From CANHEE01 sp049316985 (GTDB taxonomy: Bacteria > Bacteroidota > Bacteroidia > Chitinophagales > Saprospiraceae), in NCBI GenBank assembly GCA_049316985.1, contig JBMOJB010000064.1, positions 1-19,110 of the forward strand: a stretch of 19,110 nt of DNA, given 5' to 3'. Under the pieces are notes generated by a model that saw only the letters and a program-made list of their open reading frames with translations, did no database searches and was not told the origin of the DNA. Shown one piece after another: positions 7,774 through 15,660 of the stretch. A program made the position numbers and the translations under genes. The stretch's first letter is position 1. Each line of letters begins with the position of its first letter.

Positions 7774-9678
7774 TTACTTCACAATTAATTTCTGCGTGGC
7801 AATCTTGTTGTTTGTTTTCAGCTGAACAAAATACATTCCTGTGCTAAGATCCAGAGGAAGCGTAATGCTATGTTTGCCTTCACTTTTTTGTCCAGCGTCA
7901 ATCGTCATCAGGTTTCTACCGGCTAAGTCAAGTACATTCACCTGAACATTTGAAATTTCATCAATCAAAAACGAAACTTGTGTTACTGCGCCGGCAGGAT
8001 TAGGAGACACAGAAAATGAAATACTTTCTGCAGCTACTACATCATCTGCACGGGTAATTTTGGCGACTGGAATTTCAGTATATACCTGGTAATTGTCTTC
8101 AAAATCAATCGTTTCAGATGCAGGATGTGACACGTGCATACCCGGAGTATAGTCCAGCTGATAAATCAAGTGCAAATTGTTGTCGACATTTTGAGCCAGG
8201 TAAGGGAAAGTGCAATCTGCCAGCTCCAGCAAAAATTCTTTCGAATCAAACAAAGATTTGTCATCGATTACATCATAGGGCTTGGACCAGTTTTTGCCGC
8301 CGTCTTTGGTATGCATTATAAAAATGTGGCGACAGTTTTTACCTTGATCTGCGTTTACATAATTCTCAGAAGGCACTGCATACGCCAGATAAATCGTATT
8401 GTCGGCACCTTGTGCCAAAGAAGGATGGCAAGTGAGTGCATTAAAGGTCGTACCATATCCATCCAGATTCACAGTTCCGTCTTCATCCAGATCAGGATAG
8501 GCTTCAATGCTATATAGTGAATCCGGAGTGTTTTCATCCCAGTGGAAAAAACCATTGGTACCGGGATAATAGGTAAATGCGCCAGCATCTGCTGCAGCAT
8601 CAAGATAGTACATCTGACCAACTACCAAATGAACTTTGTTGTTGTTGTCAATCATCAATGCACCGCTACCATCAGTAGATAAAATAGCCAATGGATCCAA
8701 TCCCTCCGGTGCCGGCGGAATAGAATCAACCGTATACAGGTCGTCAATATGGTAATTGGTCAAAGGGAAGTCAAATACTGTCTTGCGGGTAAATGTACCT
8801 CCATTATCAGTGGATGTCCATAGTTCCGTGTCATAAAAATCCCCAAAAGAGGCAATGGCTACTTTATCTCCTTTGACAACAACCGTATAAGCATCACTGC
8901 TCATTCTGTTGTACCGCAAACCATTAATTCCGGGAAGTGCGACATCTTTTTTGTCCCAGGTATTACCTCCATCTAATGAGCGGTAGTAGAGCAATGCACC
9001 ATTGATATCGTCAAACAAGGTTCCGTTAGTAGTCCCGCCGGTAGGAGCAGTAAGTGCAATAACGTGAATAGTTTTTCCATTAGCTCCTCCGATTGCAGCG
9101 GCACTCCACAAGACACCACCTTCCGCTTCTGAAGGAATAAGCTTTGGCACCCAAGTATTTACTCCTTTTTGTTTGTAGCTCATCATTATTTTGTACGGCG
9201 CCTGATGTGCAAAAAGATATTCATTGCCATCTGCGTCTCTGCAAAGTGTGGTAAATCCTGTCCGTACGGCTTCTACTCGCTTGGTGGGTCTCGGTCCAAA
9301 TTTGCCATTGCCGTCAGTCGTATTGTACCCGGAACCTCTGTCATTTACTCCTGCAGCGATATCGCCCGTGCCCAAATTAAAAGCACCCGATAGTTTTTTT
9401 GCACCATAATTGATTAGACGTGCTTTGACTGCTCCGTTTGACCCCAAATCATAATTGGTTGTGCCAATCGAATATCCAAGTCCTCTTGAAGCGGCTGAAA
9501 AAGGAACCGAAGCCGTGGATTCATCGGATTCAAAGCCGGTGTGTGCAACTTTATCCATTTTTACCTGCTGCATATTTGTACGCAGCGTTTGTTTGCCGGA
9601 CTTGACAAGGATAGTCTGGGCAGTTGTAAAAAATGTACTGATAGAGAAGCACATTACAATTGGGATAATTCTCTTCAT
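7774..9678 (-). CDS. T9SS-sorted secreted protein with Asp-box repeats
   Basis: A 634-residue secreted protein. The signal peptide is MKRIIPIVMCFSISTFFTTAQ. Three Asp-box (BNR) motifs are visible: SLDGGNTW (234-241), STDNGGTF (289-296) and TKDGGKNW (457-464). They point to a beta-propeller of the sialidase/neuraminidase fold class. Enzyme activity is not shown because no sialidase arginine triad could be assigned. The last 80 residues are a type A T9SS sorting domain: VSPNPAG, then NVLDLAGRNL, then STGMYFVQLKT and the tail QKLIVK. The protein is therefore expected at the cell surface or outside. The start is placed at 9678 rather than an upstream alternative at 9732, because it fits the signal peptide and lies after the -7 element. 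Function unknown beyond this; adhesion or glycan binding are possible. Confidence 0.87.
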   Translation of the reverse strand: MKRIIPIVMCFSISTFFTTAQTILVKSGKQTLRTNMQQVKMDKVAHTGFESDESTASVPFSAASRGLGYSIGTTNYDLGSNGAVKARLINYGAKKLSGAFNLGTGDIAAGVNDRGSGYNTTDGNGKFGPRPTKRVEAVRTGFTTLCRDADGNEYLFAHQAPYKIMMSYKQKGVNTWVPKLIPSEAEGGVLWSAAAIGGANGKTIHVIALTAPTGGTTNGTLFDDINGALLYYRSLDGGNTWDKKDVALPGINGLRYNRMSSDAYTVVVKGDKVAIASFGDFYDTELWTSTDNGGTFTRKTVFDFPLTNYHIDDLYTVDSIPPAPEGLDPLAILSTDGSGALMIDNNNKVHLVVGQMYYLDAAADAGAFTYYPGTNGFFHWDENTPDSLYSIEAYPDLDEDGTVNLDGYGTTFNALTCHPSLAQGADNTIYLAYAVPSENYVNADQGKNCRHIFIMHTKDGGKNWSKPYDVIDDKSLFDSKEFLLELADCTFPYLAQNVDNNLHLIYQLDYTPGMHVSHPASETIDFEDNYQVYTEIPVAKITRADDVVAAESISFSVSPNPAGAVTQVSFLIDEISNVQVNVLDLAGRNLMTIDAGQKSEGKHSITLPLDLSTGMYFVQLKTNNKIATQKLIVK

Positions 9679-9720
9679 AATAATTTTGTATTTAATTAAT
9701 AAATGGAATGAAAGTTTGAG

Positions 9721-9751
9721 CAAATATAGCATAAAAAAACTCCCAAATCAA
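9721..9751 (-). promoter_or_regulatory. Promoter of the Asp-box protein gene
   Basis: On the minus strand TATATTTG (9728 to 9721) is a -7 element, with TTG (9751 to 9749) 20 bases upstream as -33. The ATG is 42 bases downstream at 9678. The -33 element lies inside the loop of the terminator of the upstream gene. Confidence 0.65.
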
Positions 9752-9773
9752 CCTGTAGGTATAATTTGGGAGT
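9733..9773 (-). terminator. Terminator of the PA-domain protein gene
   Basis: A perfect 10-bp stem (9739-9748 with 9764-9773, ACTCCCAAAT/ATTTGGGAGT) with a 15-base loop is followed on the minus strand by seven T residues. It lies 23 bases past the stop codon at 9797 and overlaps the promoter of the next minus-strand gene. Confidence 0.9.
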
Positions 9774-9796
9774 CATATTATTAAAAGCCTGAAAAA

Positions 9797-11500
9797 TTAT
9801 CTTTTGATAATTTTTTCTGTAGTGAATGCTTTATCTGTTTTTACGGTAAAGAAGTAAGTGCCTGCAGGATAATTGCTGATATTGACCGGAATAATACCAT
9901 TTTGGACATCCAGGTCGTAAGTGTTTATTATTCTGCCAGTGAAATCCATGATACCCAATTGTACCGTTTTTGCATTTTCCTTAAGGTCAATCTTTACATT
10001 CACCATATCCGCTGTCGGATTAGGGAAGAAAGAAACTTCAGTAGCTTCCAATGTTGCCAAATTCTTAGTTCCGATAGTAAACCCATCGATGTGCAAACGA
10101 CCAATCGGATCTTCAATTTCACCCCATCCACCAGAATAATATCTTGCACCTGTCATCAATGCAGATCCAAACATATTTATCCCGGGCCAGCGACTAGGAG
10201 CTGTCTTTCCAAGTGTCCATTCAGGTGCTATCGAGTCATTTTTAATGGAAGTGCCATCATATTCCAATACCAGCGCGTAAGCAGAATTCTTGTTCATATC
10301 AATACCTTTTTTAGTACCGTCTTTCAAAGGGATTGTTATTAATTGATCTGCACTTTCAGTACCTTTAATCGTATAAGTAACAATATCTCCTACGATATCT
10401 CCAATATCACCCGGGCTTAAGGTTGTTTGGGTGATCGCGTCAATACGATCAACGTCTGTTTCAAGCAAGGTAATACTAATATCACGACCTTTCAATTTGC
10501 TGGCATTTCTGAGTCCGAAAGTAGCAAAAGTAGCTTTAGAATCTGCCACGCCTGTAGCGTAGAAATTCAAAATGTTAGATACTTTTAGATCTGTCGCTAC
10601 AAATGTTGCTTTATCACGGGTTACTCCCTTAGGTAAAGCCTGGTTTAAATCATTTCCAAAGGTATAGTCAGATACAATAAACTGAGAAGTCACTGTGTCA
10701 GTTAGGAAGGTTGTGTAAAAAGACGCTTTGTAAACTCCTTTTTCGCTTGGATATAAGCCTGCGATTGGAATAATATTAACGAATCCTGTCTCTGTTGTTC
10801 CTAAATTGTGTGTTCTGCTTAGGGTTGTTTTTACTCCCGAAGGCGAAACAATATCAACTTTACTGATTACAGCTGAAACAGAATCAGAGGTATTGGTAAA
10901 GGAAATTGTTGGATAGATAGTGTCCAATTGATTTTGAGGATACATGCTTCCCCAAGGATTTGCATACGCTTCATTAATTTGCTTACTTGGAACTGAGAAA
11001 CAGACAGTCGGTTTTGTTCCCTTCTTGATAGCATCATAAATCAACAAACCATCATCAAGGCTGATCATCGCACAAGGGATAGTCACACTACCACCCACTG
11101 CGCCAACACCCATATTGATAGGTTCGTTTGCATTGTCTGGATCGATACGATTATAAATGATAACAGCAATCGCACCTGCTTCCTCTGCACGTAGACATTT
11201 GTCTCCAAATTCACATGTACCTCTTCTGATCAAGGCGATTTTTCCTTTGAGTTCTGCAGCATTCGTTAAAGAATTGCAGCCCTCTTCACTTGGGAATGGA
11301 GGCACTTGAGTGCTCGTTCCCGTACCTTTAACATGCACAACTTCTGCACATAACGGTGTGTCAGCATCCATTACTCCTCCGAAAGAAGCAGAGATATTGG
11401 CAATATTTTTACCGTTGAAGGTAATTTTCAGCCCAGGATTATTCTGAGCGAAAATTGTAAAACAACTTAAAGCTAAAATAAGTGTAAATAATTTTTTCAT
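9797..11500 (-). CDS. T9SS-sorted secreted protein with PA domain
   Basis: A 567-residue secreted protein. The signal peptide is MKKLFTLILALSCFTIFA, cut before QNN. Residues about 45-165 form a protease-associated (PA) domain, with LKGKIALIRRGTCEFGDK (84-101) and EEAGAIAVIIYN, plus paired cysteines (51, 75, 96, 102, 143, 167) suggesting disulfides. PA domains usually modulate substrate access or binding in peptidases and surface proteins. No peptidase catalytic motif is visible in the middle part (170-480), so the protein is probably not itself a protease, or uses an unrecognised domain. The last 77 residues are a type A T9SS sorting domain (FFPNPTADMVNVKI, IMDFTGRIINTY, PAGTYFFTVKT, tail EKIIKR). 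Its own terminator lies downstream. A -7 element lies about 113 bases upstream, giving a long leader. Confidence 0.87.
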   Translation of the reverse strand: MKKLFTLILALSCFTIFAQNNPGLKITFNGKNIANISASFGGVMDADTPLCAEVVHVKGTGTSTQVPPFPSEEGCNSLTNAAELKGKIALIRRGTCEFGDKCLRAEEAGAIAVIIYNRIDPDNANEPINMGVGAVGGSVTIPCAMISLDDGLLIYDAIKKGTKPTVCFSVPSKQINEAYANPWGSMYPQNQLDTIYPTISFTNTSDSVSAVISKVDIVSPSGVKTTLSRTHNLGTTETGFVNIIPIAGLYPSEKGVYKASFYTTFLTDTVTSQFIVSDYTFGNDLNQALPKGVTRDKATFVATDLKVSNILNFYATGVADSKATFATFGLRNASKLKGRDISITLLETDVDRIDAITQTTLSPGDIGDIVGDIVTYTIKGTESADQLITIPLKDGTKKGIDMNKNSAYALVLEYDGTSIKNDSIAPEWTLGKTAPSRWPGINMFGSALMTGARYYSGGWGEIEDPIGRLHIDGFTIGTKNLATLEATEVSFFPNPTADMVNVKIDLKENAKTVQLGIMDFTGRIINTYDLDVQNGIIPVNISNYPAGTYFFTVKTDKAFTTEKIIKR

Positions 11501-11815
11501 ACTAATTTTTAAAATTTTAAAAGAAGAATTAAATAAATTGTAAATAAATAATTTGACCGTTATTATGATGTCGCGGACAAATTAGAGTCGGTTGTTTCAG
11601 ATATTTACAACTACAAATGTAATGAACATTTGTGAAATTAAAATAAATGAACCGTCTTTTGTCAGGCAATATGCTGTTTTATATCATAAAGTTCTGCAAA
11701 TTTAATGAAAACCATCCCATATTTGTTGTTTGACAGAATACATAAACTAATAATTTGTCAATAAAATGACAATTATTAAGCCAAGAGTTTTATTTTACCT
11801 TTTTAAAGACAAATT
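11501..11815. other. Divergent intergenic region (315 bp) between two envelope genes
   Basis: No gene is visible. It holds the presumed promoter of the PA-domain gene at 11614-11621 (minus) and the control region of the LpxR-like gene. TACCTTTT at 11796-11803, 12 bases before the ATG at 11816, is a -7 candidate with one mismatch. A dyad TTGTCA-N6-TGACAA lies at 11755-11772, and a further TTTGTCA occurs near 11657. These may be regulator sites but are too short to assert. Confidence 0.5.
11613..11633 (-). promoter_or_regulatory. -7 element inside an ACAAATGT dyad (PA-domain gene)
   Basis: On the minus strand TACATTTG (11621 to 11614) fits the -7 consensus. It lies almost wholly within a perfect inverted repeat, ACAAATGT (11613-11620) and ACATTTGT (11626-11633), separated by five bases. 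That arrangement would let a dimeric protein cover the promoter. No suitable -33 TTG was found, so the promoter call is moderate. Confidence 0.45.
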
Positions 11816-12826
11816 ATGAGCCGTAATTTATCACTACTTTTTTTTGCTTTTTCATTTTTCTCAATAATGTGTGTTCAATACGGCATTGCGCAGTCTACCG
11901 GAATCCGAATTATCAATGACAATGATTATTACAAAATGAGAGATGGCACTGATCGGTATTATACGAATGGATTTTCTATTGAATTTCAGTCCCAGATGAA
12001 AATTAAAAGAAAACGACTGAGGCTTGCTTTTCCGCAGGTTGGTTCGGCAACTTCGAGGTCTTTGGAGATTCGATATGGATTTACGACACAAGCGTATACA
12101 CCGGAGAACGCGTACACACTTTCAGGTCAACTCGAGAGCAGACCTTATGCAGGACTTGCATTGTTTTCTGCAACCGGTATTTCCAATGATGCCAATACCA
12201 ACAGGAGGTTAACGACCAGCTACAGTCTGGGTATGATTGGGCCTGCAACTAAACAAAAGGAAATGCAGACTTGGTTTCATACAATTACTAACCGAAAACA
12301 GCCGGTCGGTTGGGAGAATCAGATTGCAAATGACCTGGCATTAAATACTGCAGCGCAATATGAATGGCGATTGTGGAAACCTGCAAAACCAATTGAATTT
12401 ACAGGTCAAATTGAAGCAAATTGTGGTTCTTTGATGAATTTTGCCGGTATCGGCGGAGAGTTTCGGCTGGGTTTTATGAATGACTATTTTCGGAATACGC
12501 TCGGTCTTTCGCTACATTCTCCGATAAGCGATTTCTCCCCAGGCAATTCATCAGAGCGAAAATATCAGTTTTATTTCTTTGGAAAAGGAATGGGCAGGGT
12601 AGTGCTGGACAACAGTCTGCTGGAAGCCGGTTATTTTAATTTTAAGAATTCTCCATACAGACTTAGCAAAGCGCAGATTGAAAAGTTTTATGCCCAATTT
12701 GAGTTTGGGTATGTATTTGCGGCGCCTCATTTTTCAGTTTCGTTTTCACAGATTTACCGAACGGCAGAGTATAAAGGTGGGAAGTCAGCGCAGTGGGGTA
12801 GTGTGGCGCTTATAATTGGATTGTAA
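11816..12826 (+). CDS. LpxR-like lipid A deacylase (outer membrane)
   Basis: A 336-residue outer-membrane protein of the LpxR family (lipid A 3'-O-deacylase, formerly DUF2219). Known members are 12-stranded beta-barrels that remove the 3'-acyloxyacyl chain of lipid A. The signal peptide covers residues 1-25 (ending YGIAQ). The family pattern follows: an NDND segment at 34-37 matching the catalytic Asn-Asp, TDRYYTNG at 45-52 with Thr50 matching the conserved Thr, YTPENAY at 95-101, RPYAG at 109-113, and His155 followed by PVGWENQ matching the catalytic His region of Salmonella LpxR. The rest alternates strands suited to a barrel. Catalytic residue matches are by eye. It is convergent with the type B T9SS protein, with one base between stop codons and no room for a terminator. 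Confidence 0.83.
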   Translation: MSRNLSLLFFAFSFFSIMCVQYGIAQSTGIRIINDNDYYKMRDGTDRYYTNGFSIEFQSQMKIKRKRLRLAFPQVGSATSRSLEIRYGFTTQAYTPENAYTLSGQLESRPYAGLALFSATGISNDANTNRRLTTSYSLGMIGPATKQKEMQTWFHTITNRKQPVGWENQIANDLALNTAAQYEWRLWKPAKPIEFTGQIEANCGSLMNFAGIGGEFRLGFMNDYFRNTLGLSLHSPISDFSPGNSSERKYQFYFFGKGMGRVVLDNSLLEAGYFNFKNSPYRLSKAQIEKFYAQFEFGYVFAAPHFSVSFSQIYRTAEYKGGKSAQWGSVALIIGL

Positions 12827-12827
12827 A

Positions 12828-14789
12828 TCAATCTCTGAGCAGCAAAATTTCTCCTTTGTAATTGTAATGCACGCCGTCACCATAATGAACGACTGCACGG
12901 TATGTATAAGTACCCGGATTCTGATCCAAACCTTTGAATTTTCCATCCCAGCTGCAGGATTGTGAGTTGCTTTTACACAAGTCCCTGCTTTCAAATATTT
13001 TATCACCCCATCTGTTGTAAATTTCAAATTGAACCAATGTTGCTTCATATTCTGTATTGATGAAAAAATAGTCATTGTATCCATCATCATTGGGTGAAAA
13101 CGCATTGGGTATATAAATTTTTCTTCTGGTGTTGATTAATACTTCATCTTCTGCGATACACCCTTGCTCATCGGTCAATTTGATCTTAACTGTTGTTGCA
13201 TCCGCTCTTATTCTGACAACATTGTTGAAGCAATTTTTACAAGCCAACAACGCACCTGAATTAGCGGTCCAGTTACTTGATTTTATCGGGTTGTACGATT
13301 GATATTCCGGTTTGAATAGGATAGAATCGCCGGGGAGAATCGCCAAATCCGGACCAATATTTACGGTAAGCGGACTATCGATGACCAGAATGCTATCTAC
13401 CTTCGAAAAGCATTCGCTTGTAACCGTGACCCGGTAGTTTCCCGGTTTATCAACTGCAAGTGCAGAACTTAAGGCACCTGTATTCCATTTGTATTGCAGA
13501 TTTGCACCTTGCGTACGTGGTTTTAACTTGATTTCGCCATTTTGACAAATAGAAACTGTATCTCTATCAAATTGTAAGTTGATGGGTGCATTTACACTCG
13601 TAGAGTCATTGCTTTTGATGGTATAGGGATTATCCGATACTTGAGCATACAAAGTACCATCGGGGTACACCAGATTTTTCAACAAGGCCTGGTTTTTATA
13701 AAGAGAATCCTTGTAATTTTCAGCCAAAGCAGCAATAATTACAATACTATCCTTTACGGAGGGAATATTCATTCCTTTAATGGCAATATCCCGGTCGCCC
13801 GGTCCACCCGACATCGTTCCTCCAAATGGTTGTCGCTCAATTTTTTTTATTAAAAAATCGCCTGGGAATTTATCGCTGAAATCAACATTTTTCTGGTCAG
13901 CATTGCATTCGTTATCAAATTGAAAAACAAATTTGTAATCTCTCGAACAAGTATCTTTGCTGATTATTTTGGAAGCAGTTTTTTCGAATTTCACAGTTTG
14001 CGGACAGGAACAGGCATCTATTCCTGCTGTTTGCAAAAAGTTAACTGTGTTCAACCGTTTGGCAACTCCAATTGGCTGTGTTTTTCCCACTGTTTCGATT
14101 CTGATAAAAGAATTACTTGATTTTACATAGCCAAACAATGCACAATCAAAACCAAATAAGCCGGAAAATAAGAGGCTACCTAGGTATATAGAAGGGTAAC
14201 TAGCCTGAACACGCGCATTGTCAAGGTCAATTTCCAACAATGACTTTGTGTTTTCGTCTTCTACAAATAATTTGTCTCCATTAACGCTATATGCGATATC
14301 GGGGGCGCTGATATCTCTACCCCTAATTACTATTGTTTTATAAGACAGGGTTGCTGATAAAAGGTCAACAACATAAAAGATCGCCGGCGAATTGCCGTTG
14401 GCGAGCACGGTATAATATCTACCGTCCGGACTGACATCAGCTGCGAAATAGCTATAGGAAGGGTCAAATGGAAGTTTGGCCAAAAGTTTAGAATTGCCTT
14501 CCCCATCAATACGATATATGCTTGTGGTCTCATCCGGGTTTTTATCTGAATTCAGTGCATACATCATTCGGTCTTGACGACGAAAACCAAAACCGTTAAG
14601 ATTTAATCCGGGAATAGAAGTGTATAAGGAAGGGAGTACCTGATTTCCGCTGATCTCCAGTTTGTAGATTCTCGTGAATGTTGTCTGCCCGACACTCAGA
14701 TATGCCGCACCACAGTCAAACTGCTTTTGTGCAGTGGCAACCGCAATAAATTGGACGAAAAGGATGAAGAAGGTTACAGCTCGGGTCAA
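12828..14789 (-). CDS. Type B T9SS protein with gliding-associated C-terminal domain
   Basis: A large secreted protein of 653 residues from the chosen start. The signal peptide ends in FIAVATAQ. Residues about 25-265 look like a beta-propeller resembling DUF6923 (DGRYYTVLANG- and NGDKLFVEDEN-type turns). A cysteine-rich region and a repeat-like domain follow (about 260-395), then an Ig/PKD-like domain (about 409-470, YKWNTGALSSALAV). The C-terminus (about 557-653) is the gliding motility-associated domain: IPNAFSPNDDGYNDYF, FEIYNRWGDKIFES and SWDGKFKG, typical of T9SS type B cargo. No ATG is available at the 5' end. TTG codons occur at 14807 and 14789. The -7 element TACTTTTG overlaps the first, so the second, 15 bases past it, is preferred. 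Adhesion or surface attachment is a guess. Confidence 0.85.
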   Translation of the reverse strand: MTRAVTFFILFVQFIAVATAQKQFDCGAAYLSVGQTTFTRIYKLEISGNQVLPSLYTSIPGLNLNGFGFRRQDRMMYALNSDKNPDETTSIYRIDGEGNSKLLAKLPFDPSYSYFAADVSPDGRYYTVLANGNSPAIFYVVDLLSATLSYKTIVIRGRDISAPDIAYSVNGDKLFVEDENTKSLLEIDLDNARVQASYPSIYLGSLLFSGLFGFDCALFGYVKSSNSFIRIETVGKTQPIGVAKRLNTVNFLQTAGIDACSCPQTVKFEKTASKIISKDTCSRDYKFVFQFDNECNADQKNVDFSDKFPGDFLIKKIERQPFGGTMSGGPGDRDIAIKGMNIPSVKDSIVIIAALAENYKDSLYKNQALLKNLVYPDGTLYAQVSDNPYTIKSNDSTSVNAPINLQFDRDTVSICQNGEIKLKPRTQGANLQYKWNTGALSSALAVDKPGNYRVTVTSECFSKVDSILVIDSPLTVNIGPDLAILPGDSILFKPEYQSYNPIKSSNWTANSGALLACKNCFNNVVRIRADATTVKIKLTDEQGCIAEDEVLINTRRKIYIPNAFSPNDDGYNDYFFINTEYEATLVQFEIYNRWGDKIFESRDLCKSNSQSCSWDGKFKGLDQNPGTYTYRAVVHYGDGVHYNYKGEILLLRD

Positions 14790-14804
14790 GTTGATTATTT
14801 TGTG

Positions 14805-14812
14805 CAAAAGTA
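14805..14812 (-). promoter_or_regulatory. -7 element of the type B T9SS gene
   Basis: TACTTTTG on the minus strand matches TAnnTTTG exactly. It overlaps the upstream TTG (14807) of the reading frame and lies 15 bases before the TTG at 14789, a distance close to that seen for other short-leader genes in this window. No clear -33 TTG was found. Confidence 0.5.
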
Positions 14813-14886
14813 GAACAAATAATAATCATCGAAGTTTTCTGTTGTTCATATAATTGTCAGAAAAGGAAATTGCGGGTTAGGAAAAT

Positions 14887-15183
14887 TCAAAATTCAAGAC
14901 TTAGCTTTAATTTCCCCCCCAGCCCTTCATTTACTATTCTCATCAGCGTTGACAAACGAATATCGCTGGCGTTATTTTCAATGCGAGAGATGTAATTTTT
15001 AGTAGTTCCACATTTTTGAGCCAGTTCCTCTTGGGTAAGCTGTTGTTTTTTTCGGGCGTCTTGTATCAAAATGCCTATGCTGAAATTTTCGACATCTTCT
15101 TCAAATTTCTTTCTGGATGAGGTACCAGTCTTCCCATATTTTTTATCAATGTGGTCGTCCCACGATACCAGCTTATTTTCCAT
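14887..15183 (-). CDS. higA: HigA-like antitoxin, XRE-family HTH
   Basis: A 98-residue DNA-binding antitoxin. It would bind and neutralise the HigB toxin and repress the operon promoter. Residues about 37-93 form a Cro/C1-type helix-turn-helix, with LTQEELAQKCGTTKNYISRIEN (49-70) as the DNA-contacting core. The order toxin first, antitoxin second is typical of HigBA. Its start overlaps the end of the toxin gene by 11 bases, so the two are translationally linked. A run of seven C bases at 14914-14920 (G on the coding strand) lies near the 3' end, within the codons for Gly-Gly-Lys. Slippage there would alter the last few residues. Confidence 0.88.
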   Translation of the reverse strand: MENKLVSWDDHIDKKYGKTGTSSRKKFEEDVENFSIGILIQDARKKQQLTQEELAQKCGTTKNYISRIENNASDIRLSTLMRIVNEGLGGKLKLSLEF

Positions 15184-15511
15184 ATTTGTCTTTAAAATAG
15201 TTGTTTTTTAATATTATTGCTCTTTTAATCTCTGATCGTGGTGTTTTTTTACTTTTCTTTTGAAAACCAGAAAGTATTATTACAAAATTTCCTTGGTCGA
15301 AAAAACACATAATTCTAAAAATATTGGAACGAATGCTAACCCTGATTTCGTACAGACCTTGAGTGCCTTCAATATGCTTTAGAAATTTTTCAGATATAAA
15401 TGGAATACGCTCAATGTATCCAAATATCCAGTCAATTTTTTTCTGGACTTCTTCGTTTTGATTATTGTAAAATTCCCAAAAATCAGAACCGTAGATGTAA
15501 ATCTTTCGCAT
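15173..15511 (-). CDS. higB: HigB-like toxin (RelE/ParE superfamily, Gp49-like)
   Basis: A 112-residue toxin of the phage Gp49-like/HigB family, whose members act as ribosome-dependent mRNA endonucleases. The family pattern is clear: GLYEIRVSIRSNIFRIMCFF (residues about 52-71), the strand VIILSGFQKKSKKTP (77-91), and a C-terminal helix EIKRAIILKNNY. The basic residues in the KKSKKTP stretch fit RNA binding. The start is an ATG at 15511, 18 bases after a perfect -7 element. It is cotranscribed with the antitoxin gene, which overlaps its end. Confidence 0.9.
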   Translation of the reverse strand: MRKIYIYGSDFWEFYNNQNEEVQKKIDWIFGYIERIPFISEKFLKHIEGTQGLYEIRVSIRSNIFRIMCFFDQGNFVIILSGFQKKSKKTPRSEIKRAIILKNNYFKDKYGK

Positions 15512-15529
15512 AGTTTTTCATGATATGAG

Positions 15530-15558
15530 CAAAGTTACCTATTTAGGAATATTTTTCC
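15530..15558 (-). promoter_or_regulatory. higBA promoter with a possible operator
   Basis: TAACTTTG on the minus strand (15537 to 15530) is a -7 element. A dyad GGAA-N5-TTCC (15546-15558, extended by ATTT/AAAT with one bulged base) lies just upstream, where an autoregulating HigA could bind. The operator reading is tentative. Confidence 0.5.
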
Positions 15559-15633
15559 AAATACTGAAGTTTGTTTAACACAAAATTTAACACAAGTCTT
15601 TATCGTCAATTTTACTGCTCCATCTTTTCTTTG

Positions 15634-15641
15634 TACCTTTG
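15634..15641 (+). promoter_or_regulatory. -7 element of the SCO1-like gene
   Basis: TACCTTTG matches the consensus and lies 19 bases before the ATG at 15661. It rules against an upstream in-frame start at 15571, which would lie before the transcription start. Confidence 0.6.
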
Positions 15642-15660
15642 CAAACTTACTGAAATTATT

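Noticed and set aside
7774..9678. Sialidase
   Set aside because: Asp boxes occur in many propellers, and the arginine triad and other active-site residues of sialidases could not be assigned.
9902..10342. 146-codon open frame antisense to the PA-domain gene
   Set aside because: It lies fully inside a well-supported gene and has a Cys/Ser/Ile-rich composition typical of shadow frames.
9797..11500. PA-domain peptidase
   Set aside because: No subtilisin, M28 or other peptidase active-site motif was seen outside the PA domain.
12785..13105. 106-codon minus-strand frame spanning the LpxR/type B junction
   Set aside because: It overlaps the type B C-terminal domain in another register and has no family pattern.
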